From assembly GCA_947630415.1 (NCBI GenBank), contig CANRHM010000016.1, forward strand, positions 1-17,006: a stretch of 17,006 nucleotides of DNA, written 5' to 3'. The first letter of the stretch is position 1. Each line of letters starts with the position of its first letter. This document shows positions 1 to 7,900 of the stretch, piece by piece. Both the position numbers and the translations under genes were made by a program. The notes beneath the pieces were generated by a model. The model did no database searches, was not told the origin of the DNA, and worked only from the letters and a program-made list of their open reading frames with translations. Source of the DNA: an uncultured Bacilli bacterium. Lineage in GTDB: Bacteria; Bacillota_I; Bacilli_A; RF39; UBA660.

Positions 1-144
1 GAATTTTAAATGATTAGCAAATAAAGTATACATAATAGGAGCTGCACCTAAAACAATGCCAGGATGTCCACTCTTGGCATTACTTATCATATCTACTCCC
101 AATAACTTAATAGTATTTATAATATTTCTTTGCTCTTCATTCAT
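1..144 (-). CDS. tkt: Transketolase, N-terminal part (partial; runs off left edge)
   Basis: Thiamine-diphosphate enzyme of the non-oxidative pentose phosphate pathway, cytosolic. Only the first 48 residues are inside the window. Read leftwards from the ATG at 144-142 they give MNEEQRNIINTIKLLGVDMI and then SNAKSGHPGIVLGAAPIMYT, followed by LFANHLKF. The NAKSGHPG...GAAP block is the typical start of transketolase, with the conserved His of SGHPG. An AGGG ribosome binding site lies upstream of the ATG, and a TATACT -10 box is at 170-175. The gene is chromosomal, sits outside the mobile element, and is transcribed in the same direction as serS. The identification is from the conserved N-terminus only. 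Confidence 0.9.
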   Translation of the reverse strand, partial: MNEEQRNIINTIKLLGVDMISNAKSGHPGIVLGAAPIMYTLFANHLKF

Positions 145-169
145 ACTAGCACACCCTATTCTAAATAAA

Positions 170-175
170 AGTATA
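170..175 (-). promoter_or_regulatory. Probable -10 box of the tkt promoter
   Basis: On the minus strand the sequence reads TATGGTATACTTT, with TATACT as a good -10 hexamer about 26 bases upstream of the transketolase ATG. No strong -35 box is seen at 17 bases. This suggests a short leader and a promoter for tkt that is independent of serS. It rests on pattern recognition only. Confidence 0.45.
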
Positions 176-344
176 CCATATTTTTTGAATCATTACTACT
201 AATTTTAATATTTAAAAATTACAAAGTTTTTTGGTTGAATTGGAAAAACTTTTCAAAATTCACTTTTTTGGTTACACTGGAAAAAATTCTGCCATTGTAT
301 TTTTTTGCCACTTTTGCCACTTTTTTACAATGGAATATTTTAGT

Positions 345-375
345 AAAAAAGAAAAGAGGTTTAAAATTCTACCTC
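345..375 (-). terminator. Rho-independent terminator after serS
   Basis: On the minus strand GAGGT (375-371) pairs with ACCTC (360-356) around a 10-base loop and is followed by TTTTCTTTTTT. It lies 7 bases after the serS stop codon. Because the recombinase stop lies at 497-499 with no hairpin before it, recombinase transcripts probably read through the serS remnant and also end here. The stem is short (5 bp), so its strength is uncertain. Confidence 0.6.
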
Positions 376-381
376 CTTACA

Positions 382-519
382 TTATTTTTTTATTGGAATT
401 AATACTTCTTTACCGCCCATATATGGTCTTAAAACTTCCGGAACAGTAATGCTTCCGTCCTCATTGTAGTTATTTTCAATTAAAGCAATTAAACCTCTAG
501 GGGTTGCAACAACAGTATT
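382..519 (-). pseudogene. serS: Seryl-tRNA synthetase, detached C-terminal fragment (interrupted by element)
   Basis: Read leftwards from about 519 this encodes NTVVATPRGLIALIENNYNE and then DGSITVPEVLRPYMGGKEVL, ending IPIKK with TAA at 384-382. This is the C-terminus of seryl-tRNA synthetase. The first residues correspond to class II motif 3 (family pattern LNGSGLAVGR-t-l-v-A-i-l-EN), with the motif 3 Arg retained in ATPR, and the tail matches the family's PEVLRPYMGG. Upstream of about 519 the frame loses the expected LNG and becomes element sequence. The remaining gene, about nine tenths of the protein, is not here and should flank the other end of the element. The fragment has no start of its own and overlaps the recombinase 3' end in another frame. 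Whether the cell keeps a working copy cannot be seen. Confidence 0.88.
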
Positions 520-522
520 CCG
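497..522. other. Element/chromosome junction (attachment site half)
   Basis: serS homology stops at about 515-522, which fixes the left junction of the element. On the plus strand the core area contains the 8-bp palindrome gttgcaac (503-510), then aacagtattccgtattg, where GTATT occurs twice two bases apart. Large serine recombinases cut at a central dinucleotide and leave almost no duplication, so the exact crossover cannot be placed from one end. The recombinase gene directly abuts the site, as is usual for this integrase class. The partner junction is outside the window. Confidence 0.6.
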
Positions 523-2245
523 TATTGTGGGTATATGCACACATATTTGAATTTATATCTACATTTTGGTTTATATCTTTATTTATTTTCTTTATCTGTG
601 AGGAAGGCATTTCTTTGACTGGCAATGTGTCGGTTAATTCGTCCCCTGTTTTGAGAATAAATCTAACTTCGTATGGATCAATAGAACCATCTTCATTTCT
701 TTTTCCGATTATAATTTTATCAATCAAACTTTCAAATATATCAGCATCAAATTCTTTTAGTTTGGTATTTTTTGCAAAAATAGTTTTAAATTTTTCTACT
801 CTATCAGTAACCTGCTCTCTATGATTAACATATTCTCTAATCTTATCTGCTTTAAACTCAAGTAATTCTATTTCTTTGTTAATTTTACTACTCTTTTGTT
901 CAAAAATTTCATTACTTATTATTTTAGAGAGTCTTACATCCAATAATTCCATTAATTGTTCTTTATGAGTTTTTATTTCTTCATCTATATTTCGTAGTTC
1001 ATTTGAATAGTCATCATTTTCAAAAGTTTCCTCAATAGTTTGGACTAATTTTGCGATTACTTGCTTATCATATTTACATAGTACAGAATATAAATCTACA
1101 AATAAATCTTCCAAATATTTTTCCTTAATATTGCCATAACTTTGACAAGATGAATGGTCGTGATTATATGCACCACATACCCAAACAGCTCTTCTTGGTT
1201 TTTCTTCGTTTCTAGGAGTCCAAGAACGTCTAATATAATCCTTCCCGCATAACCCACATACTATATTGCTACTAAAAGGGTATTCTTGACTATGCCTTTT
1301 TGGTTTCCCATCAGCACTATACTTTCCAGACCTTTTATTTGCAATTTCTTGGCATTTATTCCATACTTCCCTTTCAATGATACCTGTATGATGGTTTTCT
1401 GTATAATACATTTCAAATTCACCCTTATTTTTTATCTTTTTAGAACTAATAGGATTATCTGTATATGTTTTACCAGTTAGTAAATCACCAACATATTTTT
1501 CATTTCGTACTATTCTAAATACAGTAGTATCTGACCATCTCTTACCTCTTGGGCTAGGAATATTTTTAGAATTTAATTCTTTTGCAATAACTGAACTACC
1601 AGCTCCATCTTTATACCTATCAAAAATATATCTAACGATTATACCCTCATTTGGAATTTCTACTAAATTTTCTGCTTTTTTATCATAATAGAATCCATAA
1701 GGAGCATATTTACCAACAAGATCTCCTCTTTTCATTTTTGCTCTTACACCCATTTTAACGTTTTCCGAAATAGATTCACTTTCTCCTTGAGCAAAAGCAC
1801 TATAAAATGTTAAAAACATTTCACTTGTCATTTCTAATGTATGAATATTCTCTTTTTCAAACCAAACATCAACATTATGAGCTCGTAATTCTCTTACATA
1901 ATTTAAAACATCAACACTATTTCTTGCAAATCTTGATATTGATTTTGTGATTATCAAATCAATTTTACCATCCAAAGCATCTTTTATCATTTTTTTAAAA
2001 CCTGCTCTTTTTGCAGTCTTTGTTCCTGTTATTCCTTCATCAGCATATATATCTACAAATTCCCAATCATTATGTTCTTCTATTAAAGTTTTATAATGAA
2101 TTTTTTGAGATATATAACTAGTTTGTTGTTCTTCGCTGTCTGTACTAACTCTACAATAAGCACAAGCTCTTAAAACCTTTTTGACACTTTCCGTATTATT
2201 AATTCTTGATTGAGCAACTGTTATAACCTTAACGACACCCGCCAT
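497..2245 (-). CDS. Large serine recombinase (integrase/excisionase of the element)
   Basis: Site-specific DNA recombinase that integrates and excises the element. It has 582 residues, a normal length for the large serine family. The N-terminal resolvase domain (about 25-170) has CAYCRVSTD with the catalytic Ser34, ITKSISRFARN and the EKENI block. The Recombinase domain (about 175-300) includes YAPYGFYYDK. A zinc ribbon uses C330/C333 and C357/C367, and a charged coiled-coil stretch covers about 410-490. The start is well supported by AAAGGAG before the ATG. The odd feature is the C-terminus, YCCCNP-stop: these codons and the TAG (499-497) lie in serS sequence, so the 3' end is completed by the integration target. 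It has its own likely promoter just upstream and is co-directional with serS. Confidence 0.95.
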   Translation of the reverse strand: MAGVVKVITVAQSRINNTESVKKVLRACAYCRVSTDSEEQQTSYISQKIHYKTLIEEHNDWEFVDIYADEGITGTKTAKRAGFKKMIKDALDGKIDLIITKSISRFARNSVDVLNYVRELRAHNVDVWFEKENIHTLEMTSEMFLTFYSAFAQGESESISENVKMGVRAKMKRGDLVGKYAPYGFYYDKKAENLVEIPNEGIIVRYIFDRYKDGAGSSVIAKELNSKNIPSPRGKRWSDTTVFRIVRNEKYVGDLLTGKTYTDNPISSKKIKNKGEFEMYYTENHHTGIIEREVWNKCQEIANKRSGKYSADGKPKRHSQEYPFSSNIVCGLCGKDYIRRSWTPRNEEKPRRAVWVCGAYNHDHSSCQSYGNIKEKYLEDLFVDLYSVLCKYDKQVIAKLVQTIEETFENDDYSNELRNIDEEIKTHKEQLMELLDVRLSKIISNEIFEQKSSKINKEIELLEFKADKIREYVNHREQVTDRVEKFKTIFAKNTKLKEFDADIFESLIDKIIIGKRNEDGSIDPYEVRFILKTGDELTDTLPVKEMPSSQIKKINKDINQNVDINSNMCAYTHNTEYCCCNP

Positions 2246-2276
2246 TTAACTCCTTTCTTTTATGGCTGAGTTAAGT

Positions 2277-2313
2277 ATTATAACACCATTTTCTCACACT
2301 ATTAATTATAGCA
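2277..2313 (-). promoter_or_regulatory. Candidate promoter(s) for the recombinase
   Basis: Two minus-strand TATAAT hexamers lie between the small SHOCT-like gene and the recombinase. One is at 2310-2305, preceded by TGC, making an extended -10 (TGCTATAAT). The other is at 2282-2277, about 30 bases before the recombinase ATG. Matching -35 boxes are weak. The recombinase can therefore probably be transcribed separately from the upstream genes. Confidence 0.45.
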
Positions 2314-2329
2314 TATTTTTTTATCTATT

Positions 2330-2497
2330 TTATGTTTTTGATGAAAAATGTTCTTTTTTTATTGCTTCTTTTAATTTAAAATATTCTTCTTCGGTTATTT
2401 CATTCTTTTTAAAAAGCACTTTTATTAAAGACAATTTCATACTATGTTCAATTAGGTTATTTAGTTCTTTACTTTTAGTTGTAATTTTAGTTTTCAT
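2330..2497 (-). CDS. Small SHOCT-like protein upstream of the recombinase
   Basis: A 55-residue protein, MKTKITTKSKELNNLIEHSM then KLSLIKVLFKKNEITEEEYF and KLKEAIKKEHFSSKT, ending at TAA 2332-2330. The start has a strong site, AAGGAGAGTGATGTGA before ATG. The centre, LFKKNEITEEEYFKLKEAI, has the pattern of the SHOCT-type two-helix motif (a short '-L...G-I-[TS]-x-E-E-[FY]-x-x-[KL]K' signature). Short proteins of this type are commonly found just before large serine recombinases in Bacillota conjugative elements. Their role is unproven; a recombination directionality factor or recombinase partner is possible by position. It sits between a terminator (2552-2580) and the recombinase promoter region. 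Confidence 0.75.
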   Translation of the reverse strand: MKTKITTKSKELNNLIEHSMKLSLIKVLFKKNEITEEEYFKLKEAIKKEHFSSKT

Positions 2498-2551
2498 TCA
2501 CATCACTCTCCTTATCAATAAATATTTCCAAAATTTTTACAAAATTGAAAA

Positions 2552-2580
2552 CAAAAAAATCAAAGTATTTCTACTTTGAT
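2552..2580 (-). terminator. Rho-independent terminator after the HTH gene
   Basis: A perfect 9-bp inverted repeat, atcaaagta (2559-2567) and tactttgat (2572-2580), has a 4-base loop. On the minus strand it is followed by TTTTTTTG. It lies about 50 bases past the end of the HTH gene and before the SHOCT-like gene. It separates the two-gene regulator-like unit from the recombination genes. Confidence 0.8.
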
Positions 2581-2632
2581 AAAAATTACACTATTATTTA
2601 ACAGCACTAATAAGAATTAATATACGAAAACA

Positions 2633-3385
2633 CTACTCATCTTCTAACTCATAACTTCTCATTGCTTCTGCTATATCCCAACCTGTAAAGAATCCAGTAA
2701 ATTTGGGAAAACTCTTTTTTTCTTGAAATAATGTTCTGGTATCAAACTTTAATATTAATTCATTTAAAATATCTTTTTTATCTTTAAATGGTAATTTATC
2801 ATACTCTTTTAATAACTTTTCATAACTTCGTTGCGATTTGATATTACATATATCATCTACCATAATTTTATTGCCAACTCTTATCTCCTCACTTTTTAAC
2901 ATTGTATCTAAAAAATCTGAAAATTTATTTCCAATATCTTTTGGAAATCCTAATACATCAGGAGTAAATGGTATTTGCCCTTTTTTATGTGTAATCATAC
3001 CATCACTCCACTTATTAAATAATTCAATACAAAATTTTAATCTGTCCTTATAACTTAAATTTTTTACATCTTCCAAAAACTTTATAGTATTATCACTAGG
3101 ATTATTTATAAAAATCAAATTTTTGTCAGTTGCAAGTATTATATCTCTTAAAAATAAATCATCTGGCTTTACTCCAACTGCGAAAGCAACTTGTATTGCT
3201 CTTGTATAATATAAAGAAGTTGCTCCTATAACAATAGCTCTTATTAAAGATCTATCTAAACCATATCTTTCTGCAATTGCTTGATAAGTGAAACCTTTTT
3301 CAATTCTTTCTCTTTCTAAATCATATAATATAACGTGTCCATCACAATTTAGTCTTATAGGAGTACGTTTTATAGATAATCTCAT
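2633..3385 (-). CDS. HTH-domain protein with repeated helical module, function unknown
   Basis: A 250-residue protein. Residues about 28-75 look like a Cro/C1-type helix-turn-helix: GFTYQAIAERYGLDRSLIRA followed by a helix ending in VGVKPDDLF. DNA binding is therefore likely, as a regulator or DNA-processing protein. The remainder is helical and charged, with two related segments: NLSYKDRLKFCIELFNKW (about 109-126) and KLPFKDKKDILNELILKF (about 197-214). Its C-terminal segment (about 195-248, ending GFFTGWDIAEAM) resembles the C-terminus of the neighbouring upstream gene product. The ATG overlaps that gene's TGA (ATGA, 3385-3382), so the two are translationally coupled and probably act together. 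The family is not recognised; the HTH call is moderately sure. Confidence 0.85.
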   Translation of the reverse strand: MRLSIKRTPIRLNCDGHVILYDLERERIEKGFTYQAIAERYGLDRSLIRAIVIGATSLYYTRAIQVAFAVGVKPDDLFLRDIILATDKNLIFINNPSDNTIKFLEDVKNLSYKDRLKFCIELFNKWSDGMITHKKGQIPFTPDVLGFPKDIGNKFSDFLDTMLKSEEIRVGNKIMVDDICNIKSQRSYEKLLKEYDKLPFKDKKDILNELILKFDTRTLFQEKKSFPKFTGFFTGWDIAEAMRSYELEDE

Positions 3386-3900
3386 TGAATATTACCTTCT
3401 TTTATTTTTAAATTATTAATATTATTTGCTATATCGAATCCATTTGCAATTAATGCTAACATTTTATATTCGTTATTAAATAGACTACCATTTTCTATTC
3501 TTATAAAAATCTCTCTAAAAATGTCTAGCTTTTCATTATAGGATAAGTTTTCAAAATTTGATATTAAAAGTTTATCATATTTATTGTAGTTAATTCCTTC
3601 TACATTTCCATTATCTTGATAACCTTTACTATATCTATCAGCAGTTCCGTTAAAAGTCATAACTAAATATTCTAAAAATATATTTGCATAGTTATTTACT
3701 AATCCTGCATCTTCTAAATCAAAAATTATTAAATCATCATTTTCGATTAAATCTGGATTAGCTTCATTCTTATCATTAATTTGTTGATGTGTCGCTCTGT
3801 CAAATATATAAATAAGAAATTTTAGTTTCCCTATATCATCTCTCCTATCTAACATTTCAAATATTTTTCTAACTTTTTCTGTTGTTTCAGTAATATACAT
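3382..3900 (-). CDS. Unknown protein, partner of the HTH gene
   Basis: A 172-residue acidic, helical protein with no recognised family. The start is supported by GGGAGGAATAAATT before ATG. Its C-terminus (about 116-168: ENLSYNEKLDIFREIFIRIE then GSLFNNEYKM and NGFDIANNI) aligns with the C-terminus of the next protein (DKLPFKDKKDILNELILKFD...GWDIAEAM). The two proteins therefore share a duplicated domain, while this one lacks the HTH. A weaker third match may lie at its N-terminus (DRRDDIGKLKFLIYIFD). It is the first gene of a two-gene unit bounded upstream by a 190-base gap with a large inverted repeat and downstream by a terminator. A regulator/co-regulator pair is an inference only. Confidence 0.8.
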   Translation of the reverse strand: MYITETTEKVRKIFEMLDRRDDIGKLKFLIYIFDRATHQQINDKNEANPDLIENDDLIIFDLEDAGLVNNYANIFLEYLVMTFNGTADRYSKGYQDNGNVEGINYNKYDKLLISNFENLSYNEKLDIFREIFIRIENGSLFNNEYKMLALIANGFDIANNINNLKIKEGNIQ

Positions 3901-3947
3901 AATTTATTCCTCCCTTTCTTATTTAACTAATTTAAAGGCGTTTTTAG

Positions 3948-4018
3948 AGGTTTAATTTTTTTGCTCTAATAACTCTCTACAACCTCGTTTCAAGTTCAAT
4001 AGCGTTGAAATTAAACCT
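3948..4018. repeat. 11-bp inverted repeat flanking a 49-base spacer upstream of the two-gene unit
   Basis: aggtttaattt (3948-3958) and aaattaaacct (4008-4018) are exact reverse complements. They lie in the only sizeable gap (3901-4093) between the SSB-like gene and the two-gene HTH unit. They could be a pair of operator half-sites for the HTH protein, or the stem of a leader RNA. The enclosed bases hold a smaller CAAC/GTTG match. No convincing -10/-35 pair was found, and there is no strong terminator after the SSB-like gene, so transcription may read through from upstream. Confidence 0.5.
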
Positions 4019-4093
4019 ATTTAACGACTTTTTTAGTTCTTTTCATTTATCACTCAAAAAAACAAATTTTGCAAGAGTTTTTTTCAAAAAATT

Positions 4094-4933
4094 TTACTTT
4101 TCTAATTTTTCCCTATTTTTTGCCTTTTTAAGAATGTTTAATTCAATACAATTTATTACTGATTTCAAATTATTATTTTTATCATTATATGTATTTAATT
4201 TACCTTTAATTGAAATGGTGTTGTTTAATTTCATATCAGTAATCCCATCAATTAAATCACTTGGTGCCATAGCCGATATGTTATTGTATTTAACTTTACC
4301 ATTGTAATTATACTTTTGTTGTATTTCAATGAATCGTGCTTTACTTCCATCTTTTTTAGTAAACTCTTTACCAATTTTGAATAATTGACCAGTAATTTCC
4401 ACATTATTTTCATAATCTTTTTGAATTTCATTCTTTTTTAATTCATTATTAGTTGTTGTTTCTTTATTCGTAAATATTTTATTAAATGCTTTTCTAGCTG
4501 GTATTTCATTGTTATATCTTACAAATCCGTGATATTTACTACTTTGGTTTATAAAATTTTTAACCGATTCATAATCATCATTACCAAGTTTTATATAAAT
4601 TTTTTCTTCAGCACTCTCAAAATACTCGTGAACACTTTCATAATAAGTGTCATTTTTACTATTGTGTAAGCATACAACATTTTCATTATCGCAAAATATT
4701 ATTTCTTTATAGTGCCAATCATCACCAAATTCTTCATCTAAAATATCAGCAATATTGACTATTCCACTTTTATTTTTATTTGGTAATTCTTTTATAGTAG
4801 AACAATCCATTGTCATAAATGCACCTTTTACTTCGGCTTTAACATAACAAGATAAAAGTATGTCATACTCTGGTGTTACATAATCTTTTAATTTATCAGC
4901 TATCGTTGTTAATATTCTTTCTTTTAATTTCAT
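4094..4933 (-). CDS. SSB-like OB-fold protein, downstream partner of the helicase-methylase
   Basis: A 279-residue protein. The C-terminal part (about 176-270) looks like a single-stranded-DNA-binding OB fold: VEITGQLFKIGKEFTKKDGS, then ARFIEIQQKYNYNGKVKYNN, then LNNTISIKGKLNTYNDKNNN followed by a final strand, INCIELNIL. It lacks the acidic tail of cellular SSB and ends EKLEK. The N-terminal 150 residues are of unknown family; a charged linker of about 25 residues (155-180) joins the two parts. The start is preceded by GGAGAG, which lies inside the end of the upstream helicase gene, and only two bases separate the stop and this ATG, so the genes are tightly coupled. A role in protecting or loading single-stranded element DNA is inferred from the fold and the neighbour. 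Confidence 0.82.
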   Translation of the reverse strand: MKLKERILTTIADKLKDYVTPEYDILLSCYVKAEVKGAFMTMDCSTIKELPNKNKSGIVNIADILDEEFGDDWHYKEIIFCDNENVVCLHNSKNDTYYESVHEYFESAEEKIYIKLGNDDYESVKNFINQSSKYHGFVRYNNEIPARKAFNKIFTNKETTTNNELKKNEIQKDYENNVEITGQLFKIGKEFTKKDGSKARFIEIQQKYNYNGKVKYNNISAMAPSDLIDGITDMKLNNTISIKGKLNTYNDKNNNLKSVINCIELNILKKAKNREKLEK

Positions 4934-4935
4934 AT

Positions 4936-7900
4936 CTATCTCTCCATTTCTTCTTCGGTAGTTTCTTCAACGCCCATATTTTCTTGTTTATCTAAATCAA
5001 GTTCACTATCGATTCGTATTTTTTCTTTTTCTAATTCTTTAATTCGTTCTAATTGAACAAAAGGTTTATCCAATTCACTTTTAATATCAATTAGTTGTTT
5101 TTCGTTATAATCAATTTTTTCCTTTGTAGTGTCAATTTTATTTTCAAAACTTTTAAGCGTATTTTCTAATCTTAAAATGTTTCCAATTTCATCCGCATAC
5201 TCTAAATCAACTGGATATTTTCCTGCACCTTTTATGAAAATTCTTGGAGTAAATGACAACTCATTTTTTTCACCAATAATATCCAATCCACTAATTTCAC
5301 CGATTTTAATTTCTTCACCATCTTTTAATAAAGTTAAAACTTCGTAATATTTTGTACTTGCATCTTTTCTTGAAGAATATAAAACATTATTAATGGTTAT
5401 TTGAAAATTATCACCAGACAAATCTTTTACCTTTTTTATATCTTCTTCCAAGTTATTTAAATATTGCTTTTGAATTTTTAATTTCTTTGGTATTTCCTTA
5501 TTATATTTTTCTTTAAGTTCAAAATGTGATTTGTCATATCTGATTTTAGATAAATATAATTGTTTTAATTCATTTTCCACTTTAAACTTATCCATTATTA
5601 ATGGATTACCACTTGCTATTGCTTTTACTTCGGCATAAGTAAGAGTATCTCTATCAAGATCTTCTGCTACTCTTCCACCGCCGTTACTATTAGCCATTAT
5701 TTGGTTTATAAATGTAGCTTTGGTTTGAATTAATTGATATGAATAAGCATCAAAACTACCCTCTGTTACATATCTATAAATTTCAACTTCATCATTTTGA
5801 TTTCCCTGTCTTAATATTCTTCCCTCTCGTTGCTCTATATCACTAGGACGCCACGGGCAATCTAAATGGTGTAAAGCAATTAATTTATCTTGAACATTCA
5901 TACCTGCACCCATTTTAGAAGTTGAACCTATAAGTATTCTTTTTGTACCATTTCTCATATCTTCAAATAATTTTAACTTTTGAGGGTTTGTTTTTGCGTT
6001 ATGTATAAACTCAATTTCTTCTTCTGGTACTCCTTTTGCTATTAACTTATTTTTAATATCATCATAAACATTAAATGTACCATCATTTTTAGGAGTAGAT
6101 AAATCACAGAAGACAAGTTGTGTCAATTTTTCTTCTTTATTTTCTAACCATATTCTATAAATGTTTTCTACGGCTTTATTTACTTTTGAATCAGCTAAAT
6201 CTGGCATACTTGGGTCTATTAATCTTAAATCAAGTGCTGCTTTCCTACCATCATTTGTCACTAATAACATATTATCTTCTTTTGGATTACAGCCACTTTT
6301 AATTGTTTCACTTCTTCTAGCTAGTTTATTAATATATTCAGCTAATTCTTTACTTTTTTCAGCAACAATAGTTTTATATTCTCCACCTTTTAATTTTGGT
6401 ACTGGAAGAGCTAACATTTTAGATGTCTTAATATCTGCTATTTCTTTAAACAAAGTCATTAATTCTGGAATATTAAAAAATTGAGCAAATCGTGATTTTG
6501 TTCTAAACCCACTACCATCTGGTGCTATTTCAAAACTATTAACTACTTCACCAAAAGTAGAAGCCCATTCATCAAAATGTTCCAAACCTAATTCTCTTAA
6601 TCTATCTAATTGAAGGTATTTTTGCATAGCAAATAATTCACCCATTGAATTAGATATTGGTGTACCAGTTGCAAAAATTGCTCCTTTCCCACCATTATTT
6701 TCTAATATATAACTAATCTTCATAAATAAGTCAGTTGCTTTTTTGGATTCAGTATTATTTATTCCAGCAACATTTCTTATTTTAGAAAACATTGGAAGAT
6801 TTTTAAACAAATGTGCTTCATCTACAATTAATTCATCAACACCTAACTCTTCAAAGGTTACAACATCATCTTTAGGACTATCTAATAATGTTTTTAACTT
6901 TAACTCAACACTGTTCTTTATTTGTTCAAGTTTTTTAACACTTAAACTTTCATTAGATTCTTCCTTAATTCTTTCAATAGCAGAAGTAATTTCCTCTATT
7001 TGATTTTCTAAATGCTTTTGTTGGTATTCTTTGCTAATTGGTATTAATCCAAAACTAGAATGTGCTATTAAAACTGCATCCCATTCTCCTGTTGCAATTT
7101 TTCCCATTAATTTTTTTCTATTATTCTTTTCAAGATCTTTTTGGGTTGCAACTAAAATATTCGCAGTAGGATATAATTTTAAAATTTCATTCGCCCATTG
7201 TCCTAATAGATGATTAGGAACAACAAACATTGGTTTACTAACAATTCCTAATCTTTTTAATTCCATAGCACCAGCAATACATTCATAAGTTTTTCCAGCA
7301 CCAACTGCGTGTGCTAATAAAGTATTACCTCCATAAATTATTCTAGCGACCGCATTTTTTTGGTGTGGGCGAAGTTCAATATTAGGATTCATACCATCAA
7401 AAGTAAGATGACTACCATCATATTCTCTTTCTCTCATACAATTAAATTGTTCATTATATATTTTAGTTAATCTATTTTTTCGTTCTTCGTCTTTCCAAAT
7501 CCAATCTTTAAATTCTTGTTTAATTTCTTCTTGTTTTGCTCTAGCATTGGCAGTTTCAAGAGGATTAACAACTTTTCTATCATCCTCGAGAATATCATAT
7601 ACTGTTACACTTTGAAGGTTTAAAGCATTTTTAATTAATGATAATGCGTCTGCTTTTTCAGTTCCCCAAATATTTGTATTTTGAATACTGTATCCATATA
7701 AACCGCTTGCTTGAAATAACCACCCGTTAATTGCTTTGGCATATTTTATTTTTAAATTACTTTGAAGATGAAAAGGAATATCTAACAATTCACAACAAAA
7801 TTGATGATATACATCTTCTGGTATCCAAGTTGACCCCAATTTAACACTTATTTCATCAAACTCTAAAGGTGTAGGTTGCACTTTCTCTAATGCTTCTATA

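Larger units (their letters stand above)
145..381. other. Intergenic region between serS tail and tkt
   Basis: A non-coding stretch of about 237 bases. Besides the terminator (345-375) and the tkt -10 box it holds two degenerate direct copies of TTTTTTGG-TT....TGGAAAAA (about 227-250 and 264-287). It also has a perfect 9-bp tandem repeat ttttgccac (303-311 and 312-320) inside an 8-bp inverted repeat, CCATTGTA (292-299) and TACAATGG (326-333). The inverted repeat could form a second long-loop hairpin downstream of the serS terminator. A short plus-strand open frame crosses this area but has no recognisable protein and overlaps the serS tail, so it is not called as a gene. Confidence 0.6.

Noticed and set aside
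300..333. Tandem 9-bp repeat ttttgccac considered as a CRISPR-like or iteron array
   Set aside because: There are only two copies without spacers; too few for an array or a replication origin.
231..449. Plus-strand open frame of 72 codons
   Set aside because: It crosses low-complexity T-rich DNA, the serS terminator and the serS tail on the other strand. The product has no recognisable features.
504..824. Plus-strand open frame antisense to the recombinase
   Set aside because: It lies entirely over recombinase coding sequence on the minus strand. The Phe/Ser/Ile-rich product is typical of a shadow of an AT-rich gene.
2262..2579. Plus-strand open frame of 105 codons with a hydrophobic product
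   Set aside because: It overlaps the well-supported minus-strand SHOCT-like gene and its promoter and terminator. The apparent membrane protein is a reverse-complement artefact of Lys/Glu codons.
3382..3385. Possible use of TGA as a Trp codon (Mollicutes code)
   Set aside because: TGA ends the gene at exactly an ATGA overlap with a coupled start, and Trp is encoded by TGG in the recognised proteins. The standard code fits.
4050..4090. Possible terminator after the SSB-like gene (actcaaaaaaac ... gagttttttt)
   Set aside because: The pairing is only A-tract with T-tract around a long loop, with no GC-rich stem; it is not convincing in DNA this AT-rich.
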